Part shown: positions 46,376 through 55,044 of the stretch, piece by piece
Layout of the letters: the number at the start of each line of letters is the position of its first letter
Numbering within the stretch: position 1 is the stretch's first letter
Notes under the pieces: generated by a model
Database searches by the model: none
Told to the model about the DNA's origin: nothing
Seen by the model: only the letters and a program-made list of their open reading frames with translations
Translations under genes and position numbers: made by a program
Source of the DNA: Rikenellaceae bacterium
GTDB lineage: Bacteria > Bacteroidota > Bacteroidia > Bacteroidales > UBA932
NCBI GenBank assembly: GCA_900771005.1
Contig: CAAGMI010000136.1
Coordinates: forward strand, 1 to 58,918
Reading direction: 5' to 3'
DNA length: 58,918 nucleotides

Positions 46376-48139
46376 TTAAAAAGCGTAGTTGATTCCAACC
46401 AGCACGGAACGGTGCATCGGTGTCGTGGAAGAAACCTTGAGATAGTTCAAATCTGCATTCCAGGTTTCTTCATATACGTCCTTGTCGACAATATCCTTCA
46501 ACTCGGCATACAGATCAAGCCCTTTGAGAAGCGTCTTCGAAAAACGGATGTTGGCAAGTACGTCTTCTCCCTTGAGATTATATGCCGACTGTCTGGCGCT
46601 TATGTAAACGAGATTGGAAGAAAGTTTCGTCGTTTCGTTCAGGAACACGTTTATGGAAGTTCCCAGTTCAAAGTTGAAGTCCTCCTTGGTCGTTTTCTCG
46701 TTGTTCCCGTAGATGTCATAGTTGAATCCGGCCCATATCTCGGCCTTGACATCCCTGCCGTTCATTTTCAGATCCAGCTTCGTCCCGAATGAATCCTGTC
46801 TCTTGTTGTTGATCCAGGTATAGATGGTTTTCACACCGGGATCGGTGATATCCTTGGACCTCTCCAGGTCGATAACCTTTTCGGCAGTGTTTCGCTTGTT
46901 ACGGTAATTGATGTCAAAATTTGTAACGAAGATGCCTTTCGTGTATGTGTAACCCAGATTTATCTTGTCTGTGATTTCCGGCATGAGCTCGGGATTTCCT
47001 ATGATGTATTCCCCTTCGGAATTTCCTATCATAAGCGTCGGGCACAATTTTTTGTAATCCGGACGGGAAATCGTCCTTCCGTAATCCAGCGACAGACGGT
47101 TACGGTCATTGATGTTATAGTTGGCACCGGTAGCCAGAAGGTTCTGGAAATCGAATTTGTCGAACAGCCCCACGAGATCCTCTGGCTTTTTCTTCTCTTC
47201 GAGTTTGTCAAGCATGGCATGCCAATAGATCTGCATTCTCTCTTTGACAAAGAAATCGAACTTCCCGATGGACCAGGTCAGATTCACATAGGGTTCCGTA
47301 GAATGGGAGTTGTAAAAATAGGACTGCCTGTATTCAGTGGAATCCCGCCATTGTCCGTTGACCAGAGTCTCGGCAGAGTACCCGTCCAGATCCTGGTTGG
47401 AGATGTAGTCCAACCCGGCCTTCAGCTTCAATTGGCTTCTTTCGAATTTGAACACATCGTCGTACGATGCAGACAGACTTGTGTTGAAGTCATTCAGATT
47501 GCTGTAAGTGACGTAGTTCTTTGGATTGGAATAAAACGCTCCCGAGGTAATCCTCCGCTTTGCGTCCGCATTTATCCCTGTCATATTCGAGAGGGTAATA
47601 TCCAGCCTGGCATCGGGCCTGCTTTCAAACTTGTGGGAATAATTGATCCTACCCGTTATATTGTGGCTGTTGAAGAAAGCAGTGTCAATCTGCGTACCTT
47701 TTATGGCATCCCTGCTCAATCCATTGTACCTTTCGGTTTCAAGGTCGGAATACTCGTCCTTGCCGCTGAATCCATAGCCGATAGAGGCGGACAGAACGTT
47801 GGCCGGATCAAAGACGTATCCGAAATCGATGCTCACGCCTGTCTTATAGTTCCTTGGCTTTGTCATTTTACTTTCACCCTTGTAGTATTCGCTTTGCTCT
47901 TTCTTGGCATCCAGGATGGAAGTTGTCTGGAGTGACGGCTGAAGGCCGTGTCCGACATAAACGGAGGTCCCGATATAAAATTTGTCACCGGAATACTTCA
48001 ACCTGAAGTCGGCGTCTTCGGTGTTGCTCTGGCTGAAATTCCAGCCTCCGTTTGCCTTAAGGCTGCCTTCCCACTGGGCAAAAGCGGTGAAAGTGCTCAA
48101 GAATACAAATATGAAAATAACTGCGACTTCTTTTTTCAT
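46376..48139 (-). CDS. Large outer-membrane barrel without plug domain
   Basis: 587 residues. The signal peptide ends TAFAQ, and barrel strands begin at once (WEGSLKANGGWNFSQ). The sequence resembles the barrel half of TonB-dependent receptors of the OMP_b-brl_3 type (LSLDYGRTISRPDY, LNLGYTYTKGI-like) and ends VLVGINYAF with a C-terminal Phe. No plug, TonB box or carboxypeptidase-like domain is present, and there is room for none, so the gene is either a shortened receptor or a distinct pore. It follows the MscS-type gene after two bases. Confidence 0.8.
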   Translation of the reverse strand: MKKEVAVIFIFVFLSTFTAFAQWEGSLKANGGWNFSQSNTEDADFRLKYSGDKFYIGTSVYVGHGLQPSLQTTSILDAKKEQSEYYKGESKMTKPRNYKTGVSIDFGYVFDPANVLSASIGYGFSGKDEYSDLETERYNGLSRDAIKGTQIDTAFFNSHNITGRINYSHKFESRPDARLDITLSNMTGINADAKRRITSGAFYSNPKNYVTYSNLNDFNTSLSASYDDVFKFERSQLKLKAGLDYISNQDLDGYSAETLVNGQWRDSTEYRQSYFYNSHSTEPYVNLTWSIGKFDFFVKERMQIYWHAMLDKLEEKKKPEDLVGLFDKFDFQNLLATGANYNINDRNRLSLDYGRTISRPDYKKLCPTLMIGNSEGEYIIGNPELMPEITDKINLGYTYTKGIFVTNFDINYRNKRNTAEKVIDLERSKDITDPGVKTIYTWINNKRQDSFGTKLDLKMNGRDVKAEIWAGFNYDIYGNNEKTTKEDFNFELGTSINVFLNETTKLSSNLVYISARQSAYNLKGEDVLANIRFSKTLLKGLDLYAELKDIVDKDVYEETWNADLNYLKVSSTTPMHRSVLVGINYAF

Positions 48140-48141
48140 GA

Positions 48142-51117
48142 CTACAGCTTGTTAATCTTTTCCTCCTCGCAGAACAGGCTGAATTCCTTTATCAGAACAC
48201 GACGGAGCGGAGCCCTGTCTATTTCATCACACGGGATGGAAATGCGGAAAACATTAAATGAAGGAGCGGAATCCTGGACTCCGAGGAAATGACATTCACC
48301 TTTTATCTGCGGATATTTGTTCGTAACCCGTTCAAAGAATCGGTTGAATGCATTTTCTGCTTCATCAAAGGAATGTTGTGACGAAAGCTTCACGTCCATT
48401 CTCACTGCAGATAGCCTGCTTGTCATATTGACCACGCCTGAGACCCCGCTGTTATAGAATATCTTGACGTTGCCGTCAATGTCCTCCACCTTTGTGGTGC
48501 GAATTCCGATATTGGTTACCTTGCCGCAGAATCCACCGATGTTTACTATGTCACCCACCTTGTAGTCTTCTTCCATTATTATCGATATTCCGGCAAGTAT
48601 GTCAGTAATAAGATTCTTCGCTCCCAGACCTACCATGACAGAGAATGCTCCAAGTGAAGCGAGAACCCCGGTGGTGTCAACCCCGAACATATAAAGCGTT
48701 ACGAAAATGACGCCTATGTAACCGGCATATCGCAGCAGCGACACAAGGAGCTGGCACGCTGTTTCGGCTCCGGCATTGAGCGCATTCTTGAGAACGGACA
48801 TTATCTTGGCAAGAATGAACATTCCGAAAGCGAAACTCAGTGTGATGACAATCATCGTAGTCAGAGAGAAGATGTTGACTCCTCTCTGCCACAAGAATGA
48901 CATAAGATAGCCTGATAACGTTTCATCTGGGCCTGTGCTCAATCCGATGACAAGGGAAAGAGAGATGAATGCCAGAATGACAAGCCATATCTTCCCCATA
49001 ACTCCGAGGATCCTTTGTGAGGATGTTGGCGCTTTCTTTATCTCTACATTCATTCTCTCAAGCTGGATCGCCGTCATTGCCTTTCTCTCTTCCATTTCCC
49101 TGCTGGCGGCTTCCTTGAGTTTCGCAGCCTTTTTGGGACCATATATGAGCGACAGCCCAAGGAAAGCAAGAACAATGAGAAGCGTGACAGCAAAAGTGGC
49201 AATACTGCTTGCTGTCCTGCCCAGATACACGTCTTTGAGAGGAACGAAGGACATTACGAAATAATCCCTTTTATTGCCACTGATTTGTTTCGTCGCGACA
49301 CAATACTTTGTGTCCCCAACCTTGTAGAATCCCAGATATCCATCCATATATGCGGCATCGGACAAATTCGCCTCTATGTTGCCGAGAGCTTTTGCGGAAT
49401 ATATAACCTTGTGCCCTTCTTCCGATGAAGTCATACAATAATGGCAGTGTCCCGATTCGGACGCGGCCTCGAAAGTGGTTCTGATGGATCCCAATATTGA
49501 ATTCTGCTGCAGCAGGTTGATTTTGAATCTGGAAACGAGCATAGCGTCGGAGACTCTGCCTTCACGGTGGAGTGACATCGGGACGCAGACAATGAAGTTG
49601 TCTTCATCTTCAATCTGCTCACTTGCCGACACTCCGTCAATGACATTGAACAGGACCGCGGTTGCTTCATCACCGCGGGAGAATCCGAGATTTGTCTGCT
49701 TCCCGCTTGTAGCGACAAGCCTTCCTTTTTTGTCAAAAACGGAAATGTCATCAGCCGATTGCGCTTTAGCCAATCCGGCGAGCCATGGATTACATATCTC
49801 CACAAGGCGTACAGTCCCGTCATTGTCTTCGACTTCCTTCAGACGGTAAGATTCCCGGCAATTGAGCAGGTCTGCCTGATGGTCTTCCAATACAGAAGCG
49901 GTGATTTGAAGGAATGCAGCGACGTCTTCAACCTCTGCATCGTAATTGTCAGACAATTTCTCTTCTATCTTGCTGAGGTCCTCGGAAACCTGAAGGATAT
50001 TCCACTGTGAAGTCCAAATCTGGTTACCTATCATATTCAGAGAATTGAGATAGAATCCGGCAATTGTGACAAAAACAATGCACACCAGCGCAAACGGGAA
50101 CAGAACCCTGGCCTTCTCCACATCTACCATGCAGCCTTTCTTCCCGAATGGTTTCAATCCTTCCGCCCTTATCTGCAGCTTACCCGGTTCCTCATCGATA
50201 TAGCTGCAATACAGTTGAATCAGGAATATAACCAGCAGTATCGTAGCCAGCAGTACAGTTAACGGCCCGGCCGGGACAGCACCTTCATCGGTATATGCCG
50301 CCAGTATTGTGATATCCCCAAAGACATCCGATTTATATTGGATTGTCCTGTACCTGTATCCATGTCCCATCACTTCAGAATGTCCGGCACTCGGTGTACG
50401 GGTAACCGATTCGTCAATGTTGAGTGCGGAAATCGGCTGGCCGGAAAAATCGGCTGTTTCCGTTTTCAGCAGGCCGAAAAGAAGTGACGCATTGTCTATC
50501 GACGTCACGAATAGTCTTTCATCCATGACTCCGAACAGGCTGCTCATATCCTCCAAACTGTAAACCGATGCGTACTTCCCCTTGAGAACGGCCGGCATGA
50601 CGAGCCTTGCATCTTCAAAGGATGCGGCAAAGACTTTGACCGGGGTGCCATCCGCCATACTGATAAGCCCGGTATTGACATATCCTTCACCGTCCATTAT
50701 GAGTTTGTATTCATCGGACGAGAGGGGGCAAACATCGGTGATTTTGCACCCGATGGAACCTCTGTCGGTTCCGTTCAGGATCATCCCGTCCTTCCTTACA
50801 AGAAAGACTCTGGCTGCAGAGACTCCGGCTGCATTTATCCGTTCGAAAGTGCGCTTCTGCCCGTCGGTTTCCATCAGGTATTTGATGGCGGCGAGGTCAG
50901 TCTGGAAATCACTGTCATATTCCTGGATCAGAGCTTGCCGTGTCTGTGATTCGATGTCCAGCTGGGCTGGAATCTCAGTGAAATACTTGTCAACCAGATC
51001 GTTTTCCACATTATTGTTGTGGACTGTCAGGAAAATAACCATTATGACAGCGGCAACAACAGTGCAGGCCATTGAAACCACAATAGCCTTTATGTACTTG
51101 TTATTTCTCATTCCCAA
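48142..51117 (-). CDS. Mechanosensitive (MscS) channel with two extracytoplasmic sensor-like domains
   Basis: 991 residues, far longer than MscS (about 290). A membrane helix (about 11-31) is followed by a periplasmic region to about 275, then a helix pair (about 285-305 and 340-360). A second large periplasmic, Cache-like region (about 365-650) and another helix follow. The MscS pore and beta domain (about 745-990) come last, with GLGAKNLITDILAGISIIME, YKVGDIVNIGG and VTNIGIRTTKVED. This looks like a ligand-sensing, chemoreceptor-style input fused to a channel. It lies second-tightest in the array, two bases before the plug-less barrel gene. Confidence 0.88.
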   Translation of the reverse strand: MGMRNNKYIKAIVVSMACTVVAAVIMVIFLTVHNNNVENDLVDKYFTEIPAQLDIESQTRQALIQEYDSDFQTDLAAIKYLMETDGQKRTFERINAAGVSAARVFLVRKDGMILNGTDRGSIGCKITDVCPLSSDEYKLIMDGEGYVNTGLISMADGTPVKVFAASFEDARLVMPAVLKGKYASVYSLEDMSSLFGVMDERLFVTSIDNASLLFGLLKTETADFSGQPISALNIDESVTRTPSAGHSEVMGHGYRYRTIQYKSDVFGDITILAAYTDEGAVPAGPLTVLLATILLVIFLIQLYCSYIDEEPGKLQIRAEGLKPFGKKGCMVDVEKARVLFPFALVCIVFVTIAGFYLNSLNMIGNQIWTSQWNILQVSEDLSKIEEKLSDNYDAEVEDVAAFLQITASVLEDHQADLLNCRESYRLKEVEDNDGTVRLVEICNPWLAGLAKAQSADDISVFDKKGRLVATSGKQTNLGFSRGDEATAVLFNVIDGVSASEQIEDEDNFIVCVPMSLHREGRVSDAMLVSRFKINLLQQNSILGSIRTTFEAASESGHCHYCMTSSEEGHKVIYSAKALGNIEANLSDAAYMDGYLGFYKVGDTKYCVATKQISGNKRDYFVMSFVPLKDVYLGRTASSIATFAVTLLIVLAFLGLSLIYGPKKAAKLKEAASREMEERKAMTAIQLERMNVEIKKAPTSSQRILGVMGKIWLVILAFISLSLVIGLSTGPDETLSGYLMSFLWQRGVNIFSLTTMIVITLSFAFGMFILAKIMSVLKNALNAGAETACQLLVSLLRYAGYIGVIFVTLYMFGVDTTGVLASLGAFSVMVGLGAKNLITDILAGISIIMEEDYKVGDIVNIGGFCGKVTNIGIRTTKVEDIDGNVKIFYNSGVSGVVNMTSRLSAVRMDVKLSSQHSFDEAENAFNRFFERVTNKYPQIKGECHFLGVQDSAPSFNVFRISIPCDEIDRAPLRRVLIKEFSLFCEEEKINKL

Positions 51118-51129
51118 AAATCGGCTTGC

Positions 51130-51702
51130 TTATGCTTTCCCGCCTCCGAACTTGAAATATAGTCCGAAACTTGCCAGATTGCTGAAGGCACGGTAGCCGC
51201 TGGTCTTCGAAAGGTCAATAAATCCGCGTTTGTAGTTGAGGAATAATCCGAGACCTGCGGGCAAGGCATACCCAACCTCTACATTGATGCCGAAGTCGTT
51301 GTTGTTGAAATCTCCATCCTGTTTGACTGCACGGCCATAGTAGAGTCCGAAGAAAACGTCAATGCTGCCGAATCCAACATTCGTGCTGTATCCAACGGAT
51401 AAAGGTATCTGTATCCATTGGGTTTTCATCTTCTCGTTGAGGTCCTTGACGGTGATATTGTTCATGACATAATTCACACCGGGTTCAAGGAAAAGCACAT
51501 TGTTCAGAAGGTTGATGTCATACAGCACTCCACCGGTAAATCCGAAATCCGATTTGATTGAGGGTAAAAAGGAGGTGGCAGGATTCTGTGAGTTGACGTT
51601 ATTGCTGAATCCGCCATAATTTCCTCCCACTTCGATTTTAATTTGAGCAGATGCTGATGCCGCTATGAACAGAGTGACGGCAATTGTAAATAATCTTTTC
51701 AT
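51130..51702 (-). CDS. Small outer-membrane beta-barrel protein (PorT/OMP_b-brl_2-like)
   Basis: 190 residues. The signal peptide ends ASASAQ. The mature part has eight or so strands: IKIEVGGNYGGF, GFTGGVLYDINL, FLEPGVNYVMN and ASFGLYFKFGG. An OMP_b-brl_2-type eight-stranded barrel is the best guess. It lies 18 bases after the small secreted protein gene and 12 before the MscS gene, as part of the AraC-headed array. Confidence 0.8.
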   Translation of the reverse strand: MKRLFTIAVTLFIAASASAQIKIEVGGNYGGFSNNVNSQNPATSFLPSIKSDFGFTGGVLYDINLLNNVLFLEPGVNYVMNNITVKDLNEKMKTQWIQIPLSVGYSTNVGFGSIDVFFGLYYGRAVKQDGDFNNNDFGINVEVGYALPAGLGLFLNYKRGFIDLSKTSGYRAFSNLASFGLYFKFGGGKA

Positions 51703-51720
51703 ATCGCTTATGTGTTTTTA

Positions 51721-52233
51721 TTATAAATTACTGAAGAGTTTGGCCAGTATGCCGGATGCCTCGGCCGAATCCCCACCGGCGCTTGCGCTTTGCTTGCCGC
51801 CGAGCTTGGAAAGGAGTCCGGATGCGGCAGCCTTGACTGAATCGCCACCTATCGATTTCAAATCCAATTTTGATATCGACTCCAGTGCCGAAAGTACGCT
51901 TGAGACATTCGAATCATTGACCAGATTCTTTGAACCGGAAATAAGGCCGCTTGTGAATGCGGATACATCCTTAGTTTTCGCCAGATTCGTGATGTTGGAG
52001 GCAAGTATTACCGTGTTGGTAATATTTGCAGGGTTTGCCAAATCTAGTTTTCCGTCCTTTTTGAATTGAGAATAGAGTTTGGCAAGCGCAGCTCCTGCAG
52101 ACTCTCCGTTCTCAGTGCTGAGTGTTGTTGTCTCGGGAGCTCCGAGAGTCCCGACAGTTTCCGTTTGTGCCATAACGGTAACACACGGGCTTGCAAATAT
52201 CATTGCTAACAGTGTAACGAGAAAGGGTTTCAT
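51721..52233 (-). CDS. Small secreted protein of unknown function
   Basis: 170 residues, family not recognised. The signal peptide ends TVMAQT. The mature protein is Ala-, Ser- and Leu-rich, probably helical. The C-terminal 40 residues contain two related segments, GGDSVKAAASGLLSKL and GGDSAEASGILAKL, likely an internal duplication. The start codon overlaps the stop of the membrane-AraC gene (ATGA), so translation is coupled. The first structural gene after a sensor-regulator is a likely ligand-, signal- or envelope-associated factor. Confidence 0.7.
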   Translation of the reverse strand: MKPFLVTLLAMIFASPCVTVMAQTETVGTLGAPETTTLSTENGESAGAALAKLYSQFKKDGKLDLANPANITNTVILASNITNLAKTKDVSAFTSGLISGSKNLVNDSNVSSVLSALESISKLDLKSIGGDSVKAAASGLLSKLGGKQSASAGGDSAEASGILAKLFSNL

Positions 52234-53387
52234 GATTTTGGATTTTTATTGATTTGTATATTTTTCTGAATATTGCTGTTGCGCCAGTCAGTGGGGGAAA
52301 CGCCGAAACGGCTGACGAACAGTCGGGAGAAAGTTCGGTAATTGGCAAAACCGCTGTCTAGGGCAATCTTATTCAGCGCAATGCTTTTTTCATTTGAGTC
52401 CTTGATCATCCGGCAGGCATAATCAAGTCGCAAGTCGTTGATGTATTCATTGAAGTTTGACCCGTTCTGGGCAAAATACCGGCTCAGGTATGTGCTGTTG
52501 GTGCCTAGGGCGGTAGCTAGTTTGTTTCTCGTCAGTAGCGGGTCAAGGAAGGCCCGGGACTGAATGCATTCCGTCTCAAGAAGAAGGGAAAGTTTTTCAA
52601 TCACCTCGGCAGAAAGATGCTGGCTGCTCGAATCGGAATTGGTGGATGCATTGTCATTCAATACTCCGGAACATTCGTCGGCAGGGGTCTGCCTGTGGGC
52701 AAACCAGACCAGATAAACAACTGGAGGCAACATACTGATTTCCGAAATAATGGCCAGAATCAGGTTGTCCGGTTGCATGCTGTAAACATATCGGTCGAAT
52801 ACTATCACCGGAATCAAAAGGAACGGTATGCCGGTCAGCCATTTGAGACTGAGCCCTGTTGTGTCGGAATAATTATCCTTGCAATATCTTCCGTATCCCT
52901 TGATTCCGGATATGAAAGACGCAATCGTTAATAAAACATATATGCCCCAGAATATGTTGCAAGCCGGGGTCTGCAGTTCCGAATCAAAGGAGACTATTGT
53001 CCAGATCAGCAGGGCGGCAGGGAGTACCAGGGGAAACAGAATTGTCCGGTAAGGTATTGGCCTGTAGGCTTGAAAAAGAGAAAACAAGACCATAGCCAGC
53101 AGCGGATATGACAAGAGATTCTCCGCTTGGACTATGATGGACGAGAATCTGGCCGTATGCACATTGCTGATTCCCTCGTAATAGATATCCATCGTTTCTT
53201 CGATAAATAGGGAAGGGGCCACGAATTCAAGAACCAAAAGGCAACATAGCAGTCCCGTGAGCAGATGAATCCTCCGGGTATATTTTTCCCTGCTTTTTCC
53301 TGCCAGGATCATTACGATGCCGAGGCATAGCAAAATACCCGATTGCAGGCCGACAACCAATGCGTCATATACTGCCCGATACTCCAT
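52230..53387 (-). CDS. Membrane-anchored AraC-type transcriptional regulator (second copy)
   Basis: 385 residues from the ATG at 53387; a TTG nine bases upstream is possible. About seven membrane helices (10-245) are followed by a linker rich in Asn and Ser. A C-terminal AraC-type DNA-binding domain (about 265-375) has LGTNSTYLSRYFAQNG, FNEYINDLRLDYACRM and SGFANYRTFSRLFVSRFGVSPTDW. The architecture matches the regulator at 7784-8767. It heads the minus-strand array down to the S9 peptidase and probably controls it. A one-mismatch -7 box (TTAATTTG on the minus strand, 53401-53394) lies six bases before the ATG. Confidence 0.9.
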   Translation of the reverse strand: MEYRAVYDALVVGLQSGILLCLGIVMILAGKSREKYTRRIHLLTGLLCCLLVLEFVAPSLFIEETMDIYYEGISNVHTARFSSIIVQAENLLSYPLLAMVLFSLFQAYRPIPYRTILFPLVLPAALLIWTIVSFDSELQTPACNIFWGIYVLLTIASFISGIKGYGRYCKDNYSDTTGLSLKWLTGIPFLLIPVIVFDRYVYSMQPDNLILAIISEISMLPPVVYLVWFAHRQTPADECSGVLNDNASTNSDSSSQHLSAEVIEKLSLLLETECIQSRAFLDPLLTRNKLATALGTNSTYLSRYFAQNGSNFNEYINDLRLDYACRMIKDSNEKSIALNKIALDSGFANYRTFSRLFVSRFGVSPTDWRNSNIQKNIQINKNPKS

Positions 53388-53460
53388 AGTACACAAATTA
53401 ACGTAGAATTTTTGGGAATACCCTGTATGCGATGGACAATACGGATAAATGTACCCGAAT

Positions 53461-53562
53461 TTACAAATTGTCCACTGGCGCTGACCGATCCGGATACCCT
53501 GCGCCGCATCCTACGGCATAAGAGGCGGCAACGATCGCCACGATTCTCAATATGTTTCTCAT
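53461..53562 (-). pseudogene. Truncated duplicate of the S9-peptidase signal peptide
   Basis: A 33-codon frame starts MRNILRIVAIVAASYAVGCG and diverges after residue 22, stopping soon after. The S9 peptidase starts MRNVLRIVAIVAACFAVGCG. The DNA match spans about 72 bases (53498-53569 against 40729-40800) with only about eight differences and includes bases upstream of the ATG. No other part of the peptidase is here. It may be a remnant of a duplicated or moved gene, or a short lipopeptide made from the same leader. Confidence 0.75.
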
Positions 53563-53695
53563 TGTATCTTATTTGATGCTGGTTACAACTTCAAAGAAAA
53601 AAATATATTCGTGTCATGGTTCTGATTTTTGGGCTATCCTATGGTTAAATATGCCCCACATAGAGTTATTGATAGGATATGTGATTCAGATTCGC

Positions 53696-53703
53696 TATAT
53701 TTA
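53696..53703 (+). promoter_or_regulatory. Probable -7 box of the HExxH lipoprotein gene
   Basis: TATATTTA differs from TAnnTTTG in one base and lies 36 bases before the ATG at 53740. No clear -33 box is found at the usual spacing. Confidence 0.35.
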
Positions 53704-53739
53704 TGCCGATAAAGTGCAATTTGGAAAGTGAATTATTTT

Positions 53740-54918
53740 ATGAGAAGGATTTGTTTTTTATTTATTGTCGTTGTGACAATGATGTCCTGTGATTCTGCCT
53801 CCGTTCCCGTGTTTGACAGAGTGGAAAAGCTTTGCAATAAAGATGGTGGAAAGATTTGGGGAATAAATATTTATTCGCCGGTAATAGGAATCGACTCTTT
53901 GGGAAATATAATAAGCAATGTGCAAGATGCTCCGGCTGTTTATCCGCCGGATATGCCTGTGGCCAATTCAACCACTGAGATTGACGGTAAAAGATGGACT
54001 ATGGTTTTGTGGCCTCTGTCTGGTGATGTGCAGTCCCAGAATGAGCTTCTGATTCATGAAATGTTCCATTATCGCCAACCTGAACTCGGACTTCTCCCCG
54101 CTTTGATGCCGAATAATGCTCATTTGTCAAACAGAGATGCCCGTACTCTTATCAAGCTTGAATGGAATGCGCTGAAGGCTGCATTGTCGGGCAAAGGGAA
54201 GTATAAAACAGAGGCCTTGACGGACGCTATGGTTTTTCGTGGACTGAGGCGTCAGTATTATCCGGAGTATGTGGATGACGAAAATGCTCTGGAAATACTT
54301 GAGGGCCTTGCTGAATACACCGGGCGTCGCATTGCCTCTTCTTCGGATAAGAAGTATATTGCAGACCTGAAAGACTTTGATTACTTGTATACTGAAGAAA
54401 ACATTACCCGATCCTTTGCATATTTATCGGGTCCTTTGTATGGTTTGGCTTTGGATCAGAGCGGTGTGGAGTGGCATACAACAGTCGATGCTTCAAGTGA
54501 TTTGGGAGCATTATTGTCAAGCGCATACAACATAGTCGTTCCTGAAAATCTGTACGATGCGTATGAGACGGCAAAATTGAAATACAGTTTTACTGTTATT
54601 GATGACAGCGAGGAAATATATGAACGAGAACTGTCAGCAAAAGAGGAATACCTCCGAAAACTATTCTCAGAGGATAACGTGATAGTGATCGAATGCAAGA
54701 ATATTTCAATGCAGTTTCCTCCAAACGGCATGGTTCAGCAGGAGGACGGAAGCATGCTGATTTATGGAGGCGAGGCGTATTATGATTCCGGGTATGTTAC
54801 AGGAAATCCATTCAAATTATCCGGAGATTGGGCTCATATTGAACTTCCAAAACTGGACACGCTTTCCGTTAAAGGAGATACAACCGTTACTTCAGGCTGG
54901 ACCGTTATAAGAAAATAA
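53740..54918 (+). CDS. Putative zinc-metallopeptidase lipoprotein (HExxH)
   Basis: 392 residues from the ATG at 53740; a GTG twelve bases upstream also fits. The leader ends TMMSC (lipobox Cys17). The zinc-binding motif is HEMFH (His106, Glu107, His110), and EGLAEY (Glu188, Glu191) follows about 80 residues later and may give the third ligand, as in gluzincins. No family name can be given. Codons and base composition are more AT-rich than in the flanking genes, which suggests more recent acquisition. It stands alone between the divergent AraC array and recG. Confidence 0.7.
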   Translation: MRRICFLFIVVVTMMSCDSASVPVFDRVEKLCNKDGGKIWGINIYSPVIGIDSLGNIISNVQDAPAVYPPDMPVANSTTEIDGKRWTMVLWPLSGDVQSQNELLIHEMFHYRQPELGLLPALMPNNAHLSNRDARTLIKLEWNALKAALSGKGKYKTEALTDAMVFRGLRRQYYPEYVDDENALEILEGLAEYTGRRIASSSDKKYIADLKDFDYLYTEENITRSFAYLSGPLYGLALDQSGVEWHTTVDASSDLGALLSSAYNIVVPENLYDAYETAKLKYSFTVIDDSEEIYERELSAKEEYLRKLFSEDNVIVIECKNISMQFPPNGMVQQEDGSMLIYGGEAYYDSGYVTGNPFKLSGDWAHIELPKLDTLSVKGDTTVTSGWTVIRK

Positions 54919-55030
54919 AAATTCCCAGTCACAGAAGTGCAAAAATGGGGCATATTGCCATAACCGCAGCCTGTTATCCGCATAAATAGGAGTAAATCGT
55001 GCCGGGAACGATAGTGTTGGTGGAATTTTG

Positions 55031-55038
55031 TATTTTTG
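55031..55038 (+). promoter_or_regulatory. -7 box of recG
   Basis: TATTTTTG matches the consensus exactly and ends six bases before the ATG at 55045. A matching -33 box at the normal spacing is not clear. Confidence 0.5.
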
Positions 55039-55044
55039 TGATGT

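Noticed and set aside
40838..48139. SusC/SusD polysaccharide-utilisation locus
   Set aside because: The two barrels lack a standard plug and no SusD-like lipoprotein or glycosidase is present.
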